Below, one piece after another: positions 12,815 through 24,444 of a stretch of DNA of 64,000 bases; the first letter of the stretch is position 1; each line of letters begins with the position of its first letter. The DNA is from Liolophura sinensis (Eukaryota > Mollusca > Polyplacophora > Chitonida > Chitonidae): assembly GCF_032854445.1 (NCBI RefSeq), contig NC_088305.1, positions 28,732,628 to 28,796,627 on the forward strand, given 5' to 3'. Made by a program: the position numbers and the translations under genes. The notes under the pieces were generated by a model. The model saw only the letters and a list, made by a program, of their open reading frames with translations, was not told where the DNA came from and did not search any database.

Positions 12815-13118
12815 GGTTGTTTGGATGTGGCCAATACACCTGTTCTGAGGTTATAACCAATGTAAGATTTGTTTGGCTGTGATCTAGGCACCGTTTGTTT
12901 GACTGTGACCAATGCATCGGTTGTTTGGTTGTGACCAATGTACCGGTTGTGGTTGTGTACCGGTTGTGGTTGTGTACCGGTTGTTTGGTTGTGACCAATG
13001 TACCGGTTGTTTGATTGTGACTAATACACAGGTTATTTAATGGTGACCAATACACTTGTTGTATGGTTGTGACCAATTTACTGATTATTTGGCTATGTCC
13101 ATTGTACAGATTATTTCG
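12815..13118. repeat. 26-bp minisatellite, left block
   Basis: Degenerate copies of a unit whose core is GTTGTTTGGTTGTGACCAAT followed by a G-C-A-C-C-G-like hexamer. The same unit fills 14100-14800, so one array appears to be split by the dispersed repeat at 13136-14056. Confidence 0.85.
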
Positions 13119-13135
13119 ATGTGACCAATTGCAAG

Positions 13136-14056
13136 GGTACCACTACCGGAGAGTTAAGATGAGAAACAACTGGCTTATTCACCTCTCAAGATCAAAAACA
13201 AGATCAAACAAAGAAACTTGAATGAGTTCAATACATATATTAGAACAAAATAGACAAATAATACATCTGACAATAATATACAAAACAATGCAAATAATTA
13301 CAAAAATAAAGTCATTTTCTGATCACAGCGCCCAAACCTGGATGGAATATTCCGGCTTCTTCCGGACTGACAGGCGAGTCAGTCCACATATATATACAAT
13401 TCACAGTTAAAAGGAATTCATCAATCGAAGGATGACAGTCTGATAAGCGACAAGCTGTAGTGGGCTCGGCACGCTATCGATGGTTGATCCACAACTGCCT
13501 ATGAAAGTTTAACTTCATAAGGCGGAGAGGTCGACAGTAGTGTCCGTGATGCCGAGCTGGTGATGCGTGTTTCACTCCTCGGAAATATACCCAAAGTCAC
13601 TTTCAGGGTAAACTGGGATGAAATGTATTTAATCGCACAAGGAGACAAGCGATACAAGCTAAAAAAATGTCTCAAAGAATAGCAAGTGGCGAAACATATG
13701 CTCACAGAGTGCTACGTACAGAAAATGGAGTACAAATGTCGAATGGCGTGTAATCGTTATCTCCAAACCTAGCAAAATCCTTCAGAGTGGAAGACAGTAA
13801 ATATGACTTCCCCCGAGTGGACTTGAGTGAATGACTGCGAGCTTCACAACTTCATCAACTTTATAGATTAACATAAAGAAAATTCCGGATGGTATGACCG
13901 TAAACATGTTTGCAACACCAATACATATTTCCAGAATGTATACTCTATGTACATTGATATGAAACTCATAGACACTGAAGCCTTGAGAACGCTCGACTAA
14001 ATTACAGTGTAGGCTATAACGTACACAGAGGCAAACATGTAGGTCAGACACTGAGC
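13136..14056 (-). repeat. dispersed repeat D, minus-strand copy (LTR-like)
   Basis: The reverse complement of this 0.9-kb block matches 41605-43042 over its whole length apart from the tandem array in that copy. Shared landmarks in reverse orientation include TTCTGGAAATATGTATTGGTG, ACTCCATTTTCTGTA, AGCTCGGCATCACGGACA, GCCGGAATATTCCATCC and TAATATATGTATTGAACT, ending CTCTCCGGTAGTGGTA. A TATA-like run in both copies and the lack of coding sequence suggest solo LTRs. I see no convincing target duplication, so the class is open. Confidence 0.75.
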
Positions 14057-14099
14057 AGGTAAGCTCAAGGAGATATCAAAATATAATACAATATTTAAA

Positions 14100-14800
14100 G
14101 ATGGGTTTCGTAACACCAGTGCACCAGCTGTTTGCCTGTGACCAGTGGACCCGTTGTTTGGTTGTGACCAAACGTTCACAGAGGTAAAAATGTAGGTCAG
14201 ACACTGACCAGGTAAGCTCAAGGAGAAATAAAAAATATAATACAATATTTAAAGATGGATTTCGTAACACCTATGCACCGGTTTTTTGCCTGTGGTGAAT
14301 GCACTGGTTGTTTGGCTGTGACCAGTGTACTCGTTGTTTTGTTTTGACCAATGCAGGGGTTGTTTGACTGAGATCTATGCACCGGTTGTTTGCTTGTGGC
14401 CAGTGCAGGGGTTGTTTGCCTGTGGCTAATGCACGGGCTGTTTGGCTGTGACCAATGTACTCATTGTTTTGTTGTGACCGATGAACGGATTGTTTGACAG
14501 TGACGTATGCACCGGTTGTTTGCATATGACCGTTGCACCGGTCGTTTAGCTGTGGTATATGCACCGGTTGTTTGGCTGTGACCAAATGCACCGGTTGTTT
14601 GCCTATGACCAGTGCATCGGCTGTTTGGCTGTGTTTTATGCACCGGCTGTTTGGTTGTGGCGAATGCACCGGTTGTTTGGTTGTTACCAATGAACCACAT
14701 GTTTGGTTGTGACCAGTGCACCGTTTGTATCTGTTACCTATGCACCCGTTGCTTGATTGTAACTAAAGCACAACTAAAGGACTGGTTGTTTGACTAAGAC
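14100..14800. repeat. 26-bp minisatellite, right block, with an embedded 110-bp duplication
   Basis: About two dozen imperfect copies of a unit with core GTTGTTTGGCTGTGACCAAT. Near its left end, 14170-14275 repeats 14000-14108 (blocks AGGTCAGACACTGA, CAGGTAAGCTCAAGGAGA, ACAATATTTAAAGATGG), so the end of repeat D has been copied into the array. The open minus-strand frame at 14271-14690 is a product of the repeat. Confidence 0.85.
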
Positions 14801-16680
14801 GAAGTGCCCTATGTTTGTCCCTGACCTATCCATCGAGTGTTGGATAGTGACTGTAACCGACTTTTATCCTTCTCCTTGGTCTCTTCCCCTAATTTTTTCT
14901 GGCCTGCTACCAAAATGCTGCGTTCTCGGTGTGGCTTTCAACGAATAATACACGGACACGTAGATTCGTTCATGCCATTTATTAGGCTTACCAGCTGAAA
15001 GCTGAAAGCCTATTTTGTTTCTTATCACCGGTTATTTTGTTGTTGTTGTTGTTTTGAAAATTGCTTTGCCTGGTTGGAAATGTGAGTTTGTTCTTCTCCG
15101 GAACGGTTGGTTGGATTGCCCTGAAATTTCACCTGCATGAGGGCATGTAATGGGGCTACTTAGTTTGAAAAATGTCTATACATTATACATTGTACATTCA
15201 TTTGGGAAGGTCTCAGTGACCAAAAACCATTGGAGCTATAAAGTTGACATTTGGTAGAAGTATGATTTTGTATCTGATCTTATCTCAAGCTGAAAATGTA
15301 GCATCGCTTTTAATAAGATACATTATACGGTACTAAACAGGCCCGTCATTTTTTGCCAAAATTAAAAGTATACAGTTTAATGTAGTCTGGATGTTGAAGA
15401 CAAATCTAGTTTCATTTTTATAGTTTTTATGTAAATGTTAACTTACTTTCAAAATCGTGCGTATTTTTTGAATTCTTGGAGGTCACGAGACGGGAAACCG
15501 TTACTGAAGAACCGTCATGAAGTCGGTGACCGTAAAAGAACGCCATGGAGTCATTTGTTCACCTATACATTGTGCAACTCTAGTGACAAGTTCTAACCAT
15601 ATGGTGGTCAAAGATTAATAAAATGACTCACCAAGTAAACTCTACACGTGTAGATGTGATGTTTAATGCATGGTGAGTTCTCTGCAACAGTTGTATATAT
15701 ATGCTGAACTTACCTAAACTGAAGCTTTGACTTGAGGCCACAAGTTTAAGATTGCAGTGGTTAGAATGGTGGTGGTGCTGTAAGCTTTGGTATCTGTCTA
15801 TATCACTGGGTAGGAGAAACAAAATTTCAACAAACCCAATCAAAGACCAAGTAGACAGCAGTTATACGTATACGTTTTTTAACTAGAACACTAGAACAAC
15901 TGAACACCAATTCGTTCCGAAAATGATCCGTACTGAATATGAAGCCGGCATCCATTAGTGCACGAAGATTGCTTGAAAGCTGTAAAACTGGAGGTAGTTC
16001 TGGCTTATTTTCTAAATGAGATCTCATCGCGATCACAAGACTTCATGACCTTTATGGCACTGTCGAGACTAATACACGTAACTGAAGGAAACTGTAAAAG
16101 CGCCGCACTTCTCTTCTATTTGGCAGTTGTGTGATTATCCACTGCTTACCAAGGGAAAATAGGTCACGAACAATTAAATTAGGACTGGTTTGCTTTTCAT
16201 GGAAGAAAAAGCTGTTTTGTGTAACAGATAGTTAGTAAAAATCGTCTGCCTTGGTTGGTATCCCGGAGGCGCCGATGGTGAACATTTTAAGGCATGCTCA
16301 CACGTACGGCACATCAGGGAAAGCGGGCAGCAATCACCAATTGGTGTCCCACGGGATATGCTTTGCTAGTCAAAGTTTACTGATCACTTTTGGTGGCATT
16401 GGTGCTGGTTTTTAGAAGTACTGGGAGACATTTATGTACCACATCATTTGAAATGTTTTGCTCATGATGACTTGAACTTATAGTGATCACCTCTGCAAAG
16501 GATGCAATATGATGTGTAGCAGAAAAAGCTCAAATGTAATATTATTGTCAATTTGGCAAACAAAAGATTAGTCGCCTGCAATGTAAACATTTCTCGTTTC
16601 TTCTTATATACACGATTGTGATAACATGAAGCGTGATATCCAGCTTGACTTTACCTTATGAACATATTAAATACCAGTTT
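14801..16680. other. non-coding stretch
   Basis: No supported gene. A short GTT microsatellite lies at about 15040. The small ORFs at 15628-16036 on the minus strand carry no motif. Confidence 0.45.
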
Positions 16681-16695
16681 TAGAACATCATTCTC

Positions 16696-16898
16696 TCACC
16701 AATGCGGTCGTTGTGAGTTCAAGTCCAGCTCATGTGGGCTTCCTCTCCGATCGTAAGTGAGAAGGTCTGAAAGTAGCCTGCGGATGGCCGTGGGTTGCCT
16801 CGCACTCTGCCCGGTTTCCTCCCACCATAATGCTGGCCGCCGACGTATAAGTGAAATATTCTTGAGCACGGCGTACACAAATCAAATAAATAAATAAA
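16696..16898 (+). mobile_element. SINE-A, 5'-truncated, with target-site duplication
   Basis: Begins in the tRNA-like head (ACCAATGCGGTCG, then a B-box-like TGAGTTCAAGTCC) and ends in AAATAAATAAATA. It is flanked by TAGAACATCATTCTC (16681-16695) and TAGAACACCATTCTC (16899-16913), a 15-bp duplication with one mismatch, as expected from LINE-driven retroposition. Confidence 0.92.
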
Positions 16899-16913
16899 TA
16901 GAACACCATTCTC

Positions 16914-17682
16914 ATCAATGCAGTTTTTATTACTGCATACATTATTCTTTCATTCTGATTTATTTCATGTCTTCAAAGAAAATTGTTAATATGGACACTT
17001 TAATGAATGCAACGCATTGAAGGTCGGAATATTTTAAATGTTGATCTGGTTAAGGCGAGCATAGCTTCGTTGGTGAAGCCTCGAGGGCTGTCTAATACCT
17101 CTAAGAGAAACAATGTACATCATATCAAAATATTTGCAAATATCATCCGCTCAAAGTTTCTTTTAGAAACACAGTTGTGGTAAAAAGGATAATTACTGAT
17201 ACTACAGCAAAAATTTAATGACCGTGTTCATTTCCATGAAGTTGACGGTGAAGTTATTTGCTGGTTTGTCGTGAGTCACCCGATATGTACACATCCCAGT
17301 TGCGTGCCCAGATGCTGAATTCTAACGTTATATAGCAGGTCCCAAGAGTACTAAGTGATCTCCCTTTATTGGCATGAATTCCAACAGGGTTATAACACTG
17401 ACTTCATGTTAATGAGACAGGGCCCATTGCGGTTAATTAGCTGCGGGTAGGTAAATTCAGGTTAATACTACAGGGCAATGGTATCGCTGGAAGTCATAAA
17501 CTTACAACATACTAACTGCACGCATGCGTCCCTGATCTAAAACATCCAGATAGCTACTTGTATGTGTTTATAACTAAATAGACAAAGGAAATTTACGGCT
17601 ACAGTAAGTTGTCATACTAATGGCATCGGTAAGTTAACGGCATGTAAAGGTCAGCGCGTTTATGGGTGAAGAAAACCTGTCA
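16914..17682. other. non-coding stretch
   Basis: Nothing recognisable. Confidence 0.45.
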
Positions 17683-17875
17683 TGAATATTTCACTTATAC
17701 GACGTCGACCAGCATTGTGGTAGGAGAAACCGGACACCACCCCCGGGGAAACCCATAATAATCGTATGACCAGAGAAGAGACCCGTAGGAGCTGGCCTTG
17801 AAGTTACAGCGATCGCATTGGTGCTTTTATCTCGTCGATGGTGATGACTTTTACCACCGGGCCAGTGCGTGATGC
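17683..17875 (-). mobile_element. SINE-A copy, old and diverged
   Basis: GAATATTTCACTTATACGAC, CCAGCATTGTGGTAGGAG and AGCGATCGCATTGGTG blocks in reverse orientation. The TTTATT tail and the GCAGGTTGCTG block are gone. Confidence 0.75.
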
Positions 17876-18269
17876 ATCAGATGTTCTACCAACTAGCCAC
17901 AGTGAAATGTGACTAAACTGTCACTGTGACCAGTGTGTATACTGGACAGAGAAAGCAATTCCTCAAGGAAAGTGTTTTGAAAGTATTGTGTTCCTTTTTT
18001 TCCCGATGACACTTGTCCTTTTGACCAATGGCTTCTCGAAATTAACTGGGAATGTATAATCTAGTAGGAATTCTATCACAATATTACCAGTTCTTTTTAC
18101 ATTTGATGTTTCTTATTACACAAATCACCTGAAAAACACTATTTTTTTCTATAAATGAATAAATATGAGATACTTTTAGAATTCGTTTGAGGGAACCAGA
18201 ATGTTAGATGATCAGACGGTGGGTATTAAATTCAGTTGTGTGCAAAACTGATTTTTATTCCTTCGTAAA

Positions 18270-18935
18270 ATAATATACACCATAGAGAGATACCATACAG
18301 TGAGGCCATAGAGGGATATCATACAGTGACGCCATAGAGAGAGAAATACAGTGACGATATGGAGGGATGCATACAGTGGTGTCACAGAGGGATACATACA
18401 CTGACGCCATCGAGGGATACATACAGTGGTGTCATAGAGGGATACCCTACAGTGACGTCATAGAGGGATATCATACAGCGACGCCATAGAGGGATATGTC
18501 ATACAGTGACGATATAGAGGTATATCACACAGTGACGCTACCAAGGGTTATCATACACTGACGCCATAGGGGATACCATACAATGATATCATATAGGGAT
18601 GTCATACAATGACGCCATAGAGGGATATCATACAGTGACGCCAAAGAGGGATACCATACAATGATGTCATAGAGGGATGTCATACAGTGATGCCATTTAT
18701 GGATACCATACAGTGATGTCAAAGAGGGATATCATACAGTGAGGCTGACGAGGGATACCATGCAGTGGCGCCATAGAGGGATGTATACAGTGACGCCATA
18801 GAGGGATATGCCATACAGTGATGTCATAGAGGAATATCATACTGTGAGGCCATAGAGGGATATCTTACAGTAACGCCATATAGGGACATCATACAGTGAC
18901 GCCAAAGAGTGATACCATACAGTGATATAATCCGA
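18270..18935. repeat. 26-bp minisatellite, about 25 copies
   Basis: Imperfect repeats built on ATACAGTGACGCCATAGAGG plus GATATC, with single-base variants in nearly every unit. The minus-strand ORFs here (18212-18397, 18525-18722, 18837-19055) are repeat products. Confidence 0.9.
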
Positions 18936-20055
18936 TATGCTGCAGGGATTCGAAACAATAATAGAGTAAAAAGATACCCAGTCAATCACCCCACACTGGC
19001 AAACGTCTAATTTGAAGCACAAGTAGGAAATGAAATAGTTCGAGTTGAGATTCAACAGAACACATCAATTTTCTCCGCATATACTCGAATAGTATGTGTA
19101 TGTATGATTGGTGTTAAACGTTATGCCTGGAACAGAAAACCTGGGACAAAATGAAATAGAGCAAATGAGGCAGGTAATTTGAGCTAATTAAGCTAAATTA
19201 GAGCGTTATACCCTGGAAGCTACTTAATTAGTAAAGCGCTTAGTTACGTTTAGGTTTTCAGTAGACAATAAACCAATCTGAGAATCGGGATGTTTGGTCC
19301 GTTCTCTTTTTTTCTGTGCAGTGTAAGGTGGTTATCACAAAAAAGAAGAGCACCATATTTATTCGGCTATGTCTTGTGGTATTTGTGTTTTGTCTTTTAC
19401 ATATGAATAGATATGATTACATAGACGTGTTGATTTCCGTGGTAATACGCTGTTGGAAACTGGCTAAACATCTCCCAACTTCATCAGCTTAATTGATATA
19501 AAACGTAACGGGAGAAGAATAACATGTTACAAAGCACAAAATGAAAAAGGATATTTTCCCCGCAAAGGCTGCCTGATCACTGGTCTCAAGTATACACGAG
19601 AACTACGTTTCCAGGGCACTCGTTCACAAATCTTGATAGAATGAACAACACACTTCACAGGATTTATTCACACGTTGTTTTTGGCGGGAAAAATTCCCCA
19701 TAGGCTATAAGATTTGCCAGTATGAACTTGCAAAGTTCAATACACACACAATCCAAGAGATCGTGGAAGGAATGCGGGCTGCACCGATAGCAAAACATGT
19801 CAGTATCCAATGGCTTAACAACTCCAGTCATTTGATATCCTTTCTTTGTGAAGCGCGAGTCGCACATTAGCGTTCGAGCCGGCAGATTGTAATGTTTCAT
19901 CCTGCAGGCATTCAACAGATGTTTTATTATGCTAAATGGCACGTCGTGATCTTAACAGTGACATCGTCCCAATTTCTGTTTTGATTTAGAGAGCAGAAAG
20001 ACTATACAAAGTAAACTGAATGGGGCTGACGATGTACATCACGAAACACAATACA
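18936..20055. other. non-coding stretch
   Basis: No supported feature. The 92-codon minus-strand ORF at 19664-19942 has several Cys residues but no family I recognise. Confidence 0.45.
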
Positions 20056-20241
20056 ATTACACTATAAAAAAGCAATCTGTTAATTTTGCATTAATTTTGC
20101 ACATATTGCATTAATTCAACATAAAAATTCTATTAGACTAACAGAATTTTGTGTTATACGTGTAAAACCACAAGATATTCTAGCATCACAGACAACACAC
20201 TTTCTGTTAAAATTAACAGCTTAATTTTTGAGTGTAAATAC
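20056..20241. mobile_element. MITE-like foldback, about 185 bp
   Basis: The left end reads TTACACTATAAAAAAGCAAT then CTGTTAATTTTG. The right end, reverse complemented, reads TTTACACTCAAAAATTAAG then CTGTTAATTTTA. The arms are about 33 bp with mismatches, and there is no ORF between them. Confidence 0.7.
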
Positions 20242-20874
20242 AGAATGATAAAAATGGTTTAACCTGCTACATTGCATTTGTCCCGGTGGCTTTAGTAAAT
20301 GAGAAATAGTAAATTGTTGAACCTCACGTGACGTCTTCTTCAGGAAAGGGAATACAAACGTACATGAGTCATAATGATATTATTCAATGCACTTTTGTTG
20401 GATACCTTGCGTCCAATACAACATGATCTTATATAAGCGAGTTCACGATGACTCGAATAAGAGATCGGGGACATCGGTAACAGTTGTTTCCTTCTGTACG
20501 GAAGGTAAATAGTTTTTCACTGGCATAGTCAACTGTTGCCTTCTATCTGGTCTGAGTACAGATAACCCACCTGTCATGGCCGCCCTGGGCAAAATATGTT
20601 TTCCTGTGTCTGTATGCCGCCAGCGGCTATGAATTATGTCATCTGTATTCTACGGAATGGAGAATAGCTGTAGCTGGATTTAGCATCGCGTCTTGCCAAC
20701 AGGTTTGTACAGATCACTTACTTGCTATTTCTAGAAAACGTCATTTAAAGGACGATGCAAGTGGACGTTATTTATAAACGTGGACAAAGAAACCTGACGA
20801 GCTCCATTAGTGCTGCTTGATAAATTGCGTATAGAAAATGCTTTCGTTATTTGGTATTTATTATCAAATCATAT

Positions 20875-21108
20875 TTATTTATTTGATTGGTGTTTTACGC
20901 CGTACTCAAGAATATTTCACTTATACGACGGCGGCCAGCATTATGGTGAGTGGAAACCGGGCACAGCCCGGGGGGAACCCACGACCATCCGCAGGTTGCT
21001 GTCAGACCTTCCCACGTACGGCCGGAGAGGAAGCCAGCATGAGCTGGACATGAACTCACAGCGACCGCATTGATGAGAGACTCCTGGGTCATTACGCTGC
21101 GCTAGCGT
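20875..21108 (-). mobile_element. SINE-A, well preserved, with target-site duplication
   Basis: Near-consensus copy: TTTATTTGATTGGTGTTTTA tail, GCCGTACTCAAGAATATTTC, GGCGGCCAGCATTATGG, ACCATCCGCAGGTTGCTG, then the tRNA-like head with CATTACGCTGCGCTAGC. It is flanked by ATCAAATCATAT (20863-20874) and ATCAAATTATAT (21109-21120), a 12-bp duplication with one mismatch. Confidence 0.93.
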
Positions 21109-21120
21109 ATCAAATTATAT

Positions 21121-21991
21121 GAAACATTTATATATATAAAGGGACATATATGAAGGTCCATGGGAGTAAAATTGTTTCAGTTCAAATAATGTTTTTTACA
21201 ACTTTTTGTATATTGTTTACAATGGAGTTTTATATTAAAATATACAAATTCTACTTTACTCATTTTATTTCATACCATGAACATGGCAGAAGCTAACCAC
21301 TTAGATCTTTCATTTCACGTTTGATGCACATCTAGTGGTGATCACAAACATTAAGGAAAGGAAAAGCAAAGATAGTCCTGTTTACCATTTCACGGAGAAA
21401 ATTGGTTTCCAGATGGGATATAGGAGCGGCTTATCCCTATCCATTCCAATGGAGGTTGTGGTTTGCTCCCAAGATGTCAACCTGTAATTCACAGCACCCA
21501 GTCTAAATTGCGTCTGAACCCGAGATTATTGTCTTAGCTTGGTCAGAACAATTGGTTCTCTATTGGTAGACATTATCAAGACAATGACATGAAAATTCGT
21601 CTCACTTTCAAGACGATATCCCCACAATAGAAATGTTAATTTGGGATCTGGCGGGGTCAATGACAGGATAACCAGCCCTTTGACGTCCAGCGCCTGATAT
21701 CGGAGAAGCCATATATAATTTACAACGCTTTATGAATATTCATTTGTATATCTTTAACCAGATATTCAGACATGTCCCAAAACCTAGAGAAACTTCAGTG
21801 CTGGGACATGCTGACCCAGAACATGAAACATTTAGGCCGTTTTGATTCCATAAAGAATAATATTTTAGGTAGAAAACCCATCGACGCGAACTTACAATTG
21901 TCTTACATGGGGCAGAAGCATTCGATCATCATTACAAGAGTAAATTGAAGATCTGTCTTACTTACATGCAGTATCTTAACCTGGCAGTCTC
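21121..21991. other. non-coding stretch
   Basis: Nothing recognisable. Confidence 0.45.
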
Positions 21992-22001
21992 AATATAGGG
22001 G

Positions 22002-22395
22002 GAGGGGCTGAGTCGGTTAGCGCGCTAGCACAGCGTAATGACCCAGGAGTCTCTCACCAATGGGGTCGCTGTGAGTTCAAGTCTAGCTTATGCTGGCTTC
22101 CTCTCCAGCCGTACGTGGGAAGGTCTCTCAGCAATGGGCGTGGGTTTCCCTCGGACTCTGTCCGGTTTCCACCCACCATAATGCTGGCTGCCGTCGTCTA
22201 AGTGAAATACCATTCGTAGTCCGTAAAGGGCGTTCCAAGTCGATAATCGCAAGATCCATTTCCACAACAACGTTTAACACTAACTCCAGAAGACAAAGGT
22301 ATGTAAGAAATTATACAAATAAGAAATAAAGCCGGTAACACAAAAGAGGGAAGCGGTACGGCGTAAAATACCAATCAAATAAATAAAGAAATCAA
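22002..22395 (+). mobile_element. SINE-A, nearly full length, interrupted by repeat R
   Basis: Carries the complete tRNA-like head: an A-box-like GGCTGAGTCGGTTAGCG and a B-box-like TGAGTTCAAGTCT. The body breaks off after GTCTAAGTGAAATA at about 22209 and resumes at 22358 with GTACGGCGTAAAATACCAAT and an AAATAAAG tail. The flanks are AATATAGGGG on both sides (21992-22001 and 22396-22405). That decamer is part of the adjacent 42-bp satellite unit, so the SINE landed in the edge of the array. Confidence 0.9.
22210..22357. mobile_element. repeat R, copy 3, inserted into SINE-A
   Basis: Matches 8614-8780 from CCATTCGTAGTCCGTAAA to AACACAAAAGAGGGAAG. It replaces about seven bases of the SINE body (the segment between GTGAAATA and GTACGGCG in other copies), so it is a real insertion with a small target deletion rather than a chance match. 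Confidence 0.8.
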
Positions 22396-23886
22396 AATAT
22401 AGGGGCACGACGTTAAACCCCAAGCATATAAATATACAATATGGGGTATGCCATTAAACCCTAAGAATATATCCTTTCAATATAGGGGCACGACGTTAAA
22501 CCCCAAGCATATATCCTTTCAATATAGGGGCACGACGTTAAACCCCAAACATATATCCCTACAATATAGGGGCACGACGTTAAACCCCAAACATATATCC
22601 CTACAATATAGGGGCACGACGTTAAACCCCAAACATATATCCTTTCAATATAGGGGCACGACGTTAAACCCCAAACATATATCCTTTCAATATAGGGGCA
22701 CGACGTTAAACCCCAAACATATATCCCTACAATATAGGGGCACGACGTTAAACCCCAAACATATATCCCTACAATATAGGGGCACGACGTTAAACCCCAA
22801 ACATATATCCCTACAATATAGGGGCACGACGTTAAACCCCAAGCATATATCCTTACAATATAGGGGCACGACGTTAAACCCCAAGCATATAAATATACAA
22901 TATGGGGTATGCCATTAAACCCTAAGAATATATCCTTTCAATATAGGGGCACGACGTTAAACCCCAAACATATATCCCTACAATATAGGGGCACGACGTT
23001 AAACCCCAAACACATATCCCTACAATATAGGGGCACGACGTTGAACCCCAAGCATATATCCCTACAATATAGGGGCACGACGTTAAACCCCAAACATATA
23101 TCCCTACAATATAGGGGCACGACGTTAAACCCCAAGCATATATCCTTACAATATAGGGGCACGACGTTAAACCCCAAGCATATATCCCTACAATATAGGG
23201 GCACGACGTTAAACCCCAAGCATATATCCCTACAATATAGGGGCACGACGTTAAACCCCAAACATATATCCCTACAATATAGGGGCACGACGTTAAACCC
23301 CAAACACATATCCCTACAATATAGGGGCACGACGTTAAACCCCAAACATATATCCCTACAATATAGGGGCACGACGTTAAACCCCAAACACATATCCCTA
23401 CAATATAGGGGCACGACGTTAAACCCCAAGCATATATCCCTACAATATAGGGGCACGACGTTAAACCCCAAACATATATCCCTACAATATAGGGGCACGA
23501 CGTTAAACCCCAAGCATATATCCTTACAATATAGGGGCACGACGTTAAACCCCAAGCATATATCCCTACAATATGGGGGCACGACGTTAAACCCCAAGCA
23601 TATATCCTTACAATATAGGGGCACGACGTTAAACCCCAAGCATATATCCCTACAATATAGGGGCACGACGTTAAACCCCAAGCATATATCCTTACAATAT
23701 AGGGGCACGACGTTAAACCCCAAACATATATCCCTACAATATAGGGGCACGACGTTAAACCCCAAGCATATATCCCTACAATATAGGGGCACGACGTTAA
23801 ACCCCAAGCATATATCCCTACAATATAGGGGCACGACGTTAAACCCCAAGCATATATCCCTACAATATAGGGGCACGACGTTAAAA
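22396..23886. repeat. 42-bp satellite, about 35 copies
   Basis: Head-to-tail copies of a 42-bp unit containing GGGGCACGACGTTAAACCCC and CATATATCCCTACAATAT, with variants at only a few positions (AAGCATA or AAACATA; TCCCTAC, TCCTTAC or TCCTTTC). Since 42 is divisible by three, both strands stay open: the plus strand gives a TTLNPKHISLQYRG repeat and the minus strand gives its mirror repeats. None of this has the features of a real protein. A block of 11 units is itself repeated 461 bp apart (22430 and 22891). Confidence 0.95.
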
Positions 23887-23989
23887 ACAATACAGGAACG
23901 CCAACTTGGGGACTTGGTGGCTTCAAGGTATATTATAAAAATTCTTGATTTCCAACGTCTGATAAGCTAAAATCTTGGCGCCGAAACTG

Positions 23990-24105
23990 ACCAAAGGCCG
24001 TTCCGAGTCAGTAAGAGCAAGAGCGATTTCCAAAACAACGTTTAAAAGAACAACCACCAAGGAACCAAAAACATCACAGAATCACCGAAAATGTAATAAT
24101 AAAAC
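23990..24105. repeat. repeat R, weak fourth copy
   Basis: GCCGTTCCGAGTCAGTAAGA and CGATTTCCAAAACAACGTTT align with the core of the 8614 and 22210 copies. The flanks do not. Confidence 0.5.
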
Positions 24106-24159
24106 GATCAACAATAAACGAACTGTCAGCGTTTTGATTTGTATCTAGTGATTTCATTT

Positions 24160-24345
24160 GTTTTGATTGGTGTTTTACACCGTTCTTGTTACGCTTATAC
24201 AACAGCAGCCAGCATTATGGTGGGGAAAAAAGGCCACAGCCTGGGGGAAAGCCACTACAAACCGTAGGTTGCTGACAGACCCTTCCACGAGAAAGCCACC
24301 ATGAGCTGGACATTGTGGGTCATTGTGCTGTGCTGGCACGCGAAC
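24160..24345 (-). mobile_element. SINE-A, diverged copy
   Basis: TTGATTGGTGTTTTACACCG, GCCAGCATTATGGTGGG and AGGTTGCTGACAGACC blocks, then a head with GGGTCATTGTGCTGTGC. One internal deletion removes the B-box region. Confidence 0.85.
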
Positions 24346-24444
24346 CACCTCGACCATGGAGGACCCATTTGTATGTAGTGATCATTCGCTATTTATTGAC
24401 ATCCGAGATCCGTTAGAAGGAAAAAGGAAGCCATGCACTAAGAG

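Noticed and set aside
14271-14690. 139-codon minus-strand ORF with repeated QPNSRC-like motif
   Set aside because: Product of the 26-bp minisatellite.
22448-23970. Long open frames on both strands (up to 353 codons) across the 42-bp array
   Set aside because: They exist only because the unit length is divisible by three; both strands are equally open and the peptides are monotonous.
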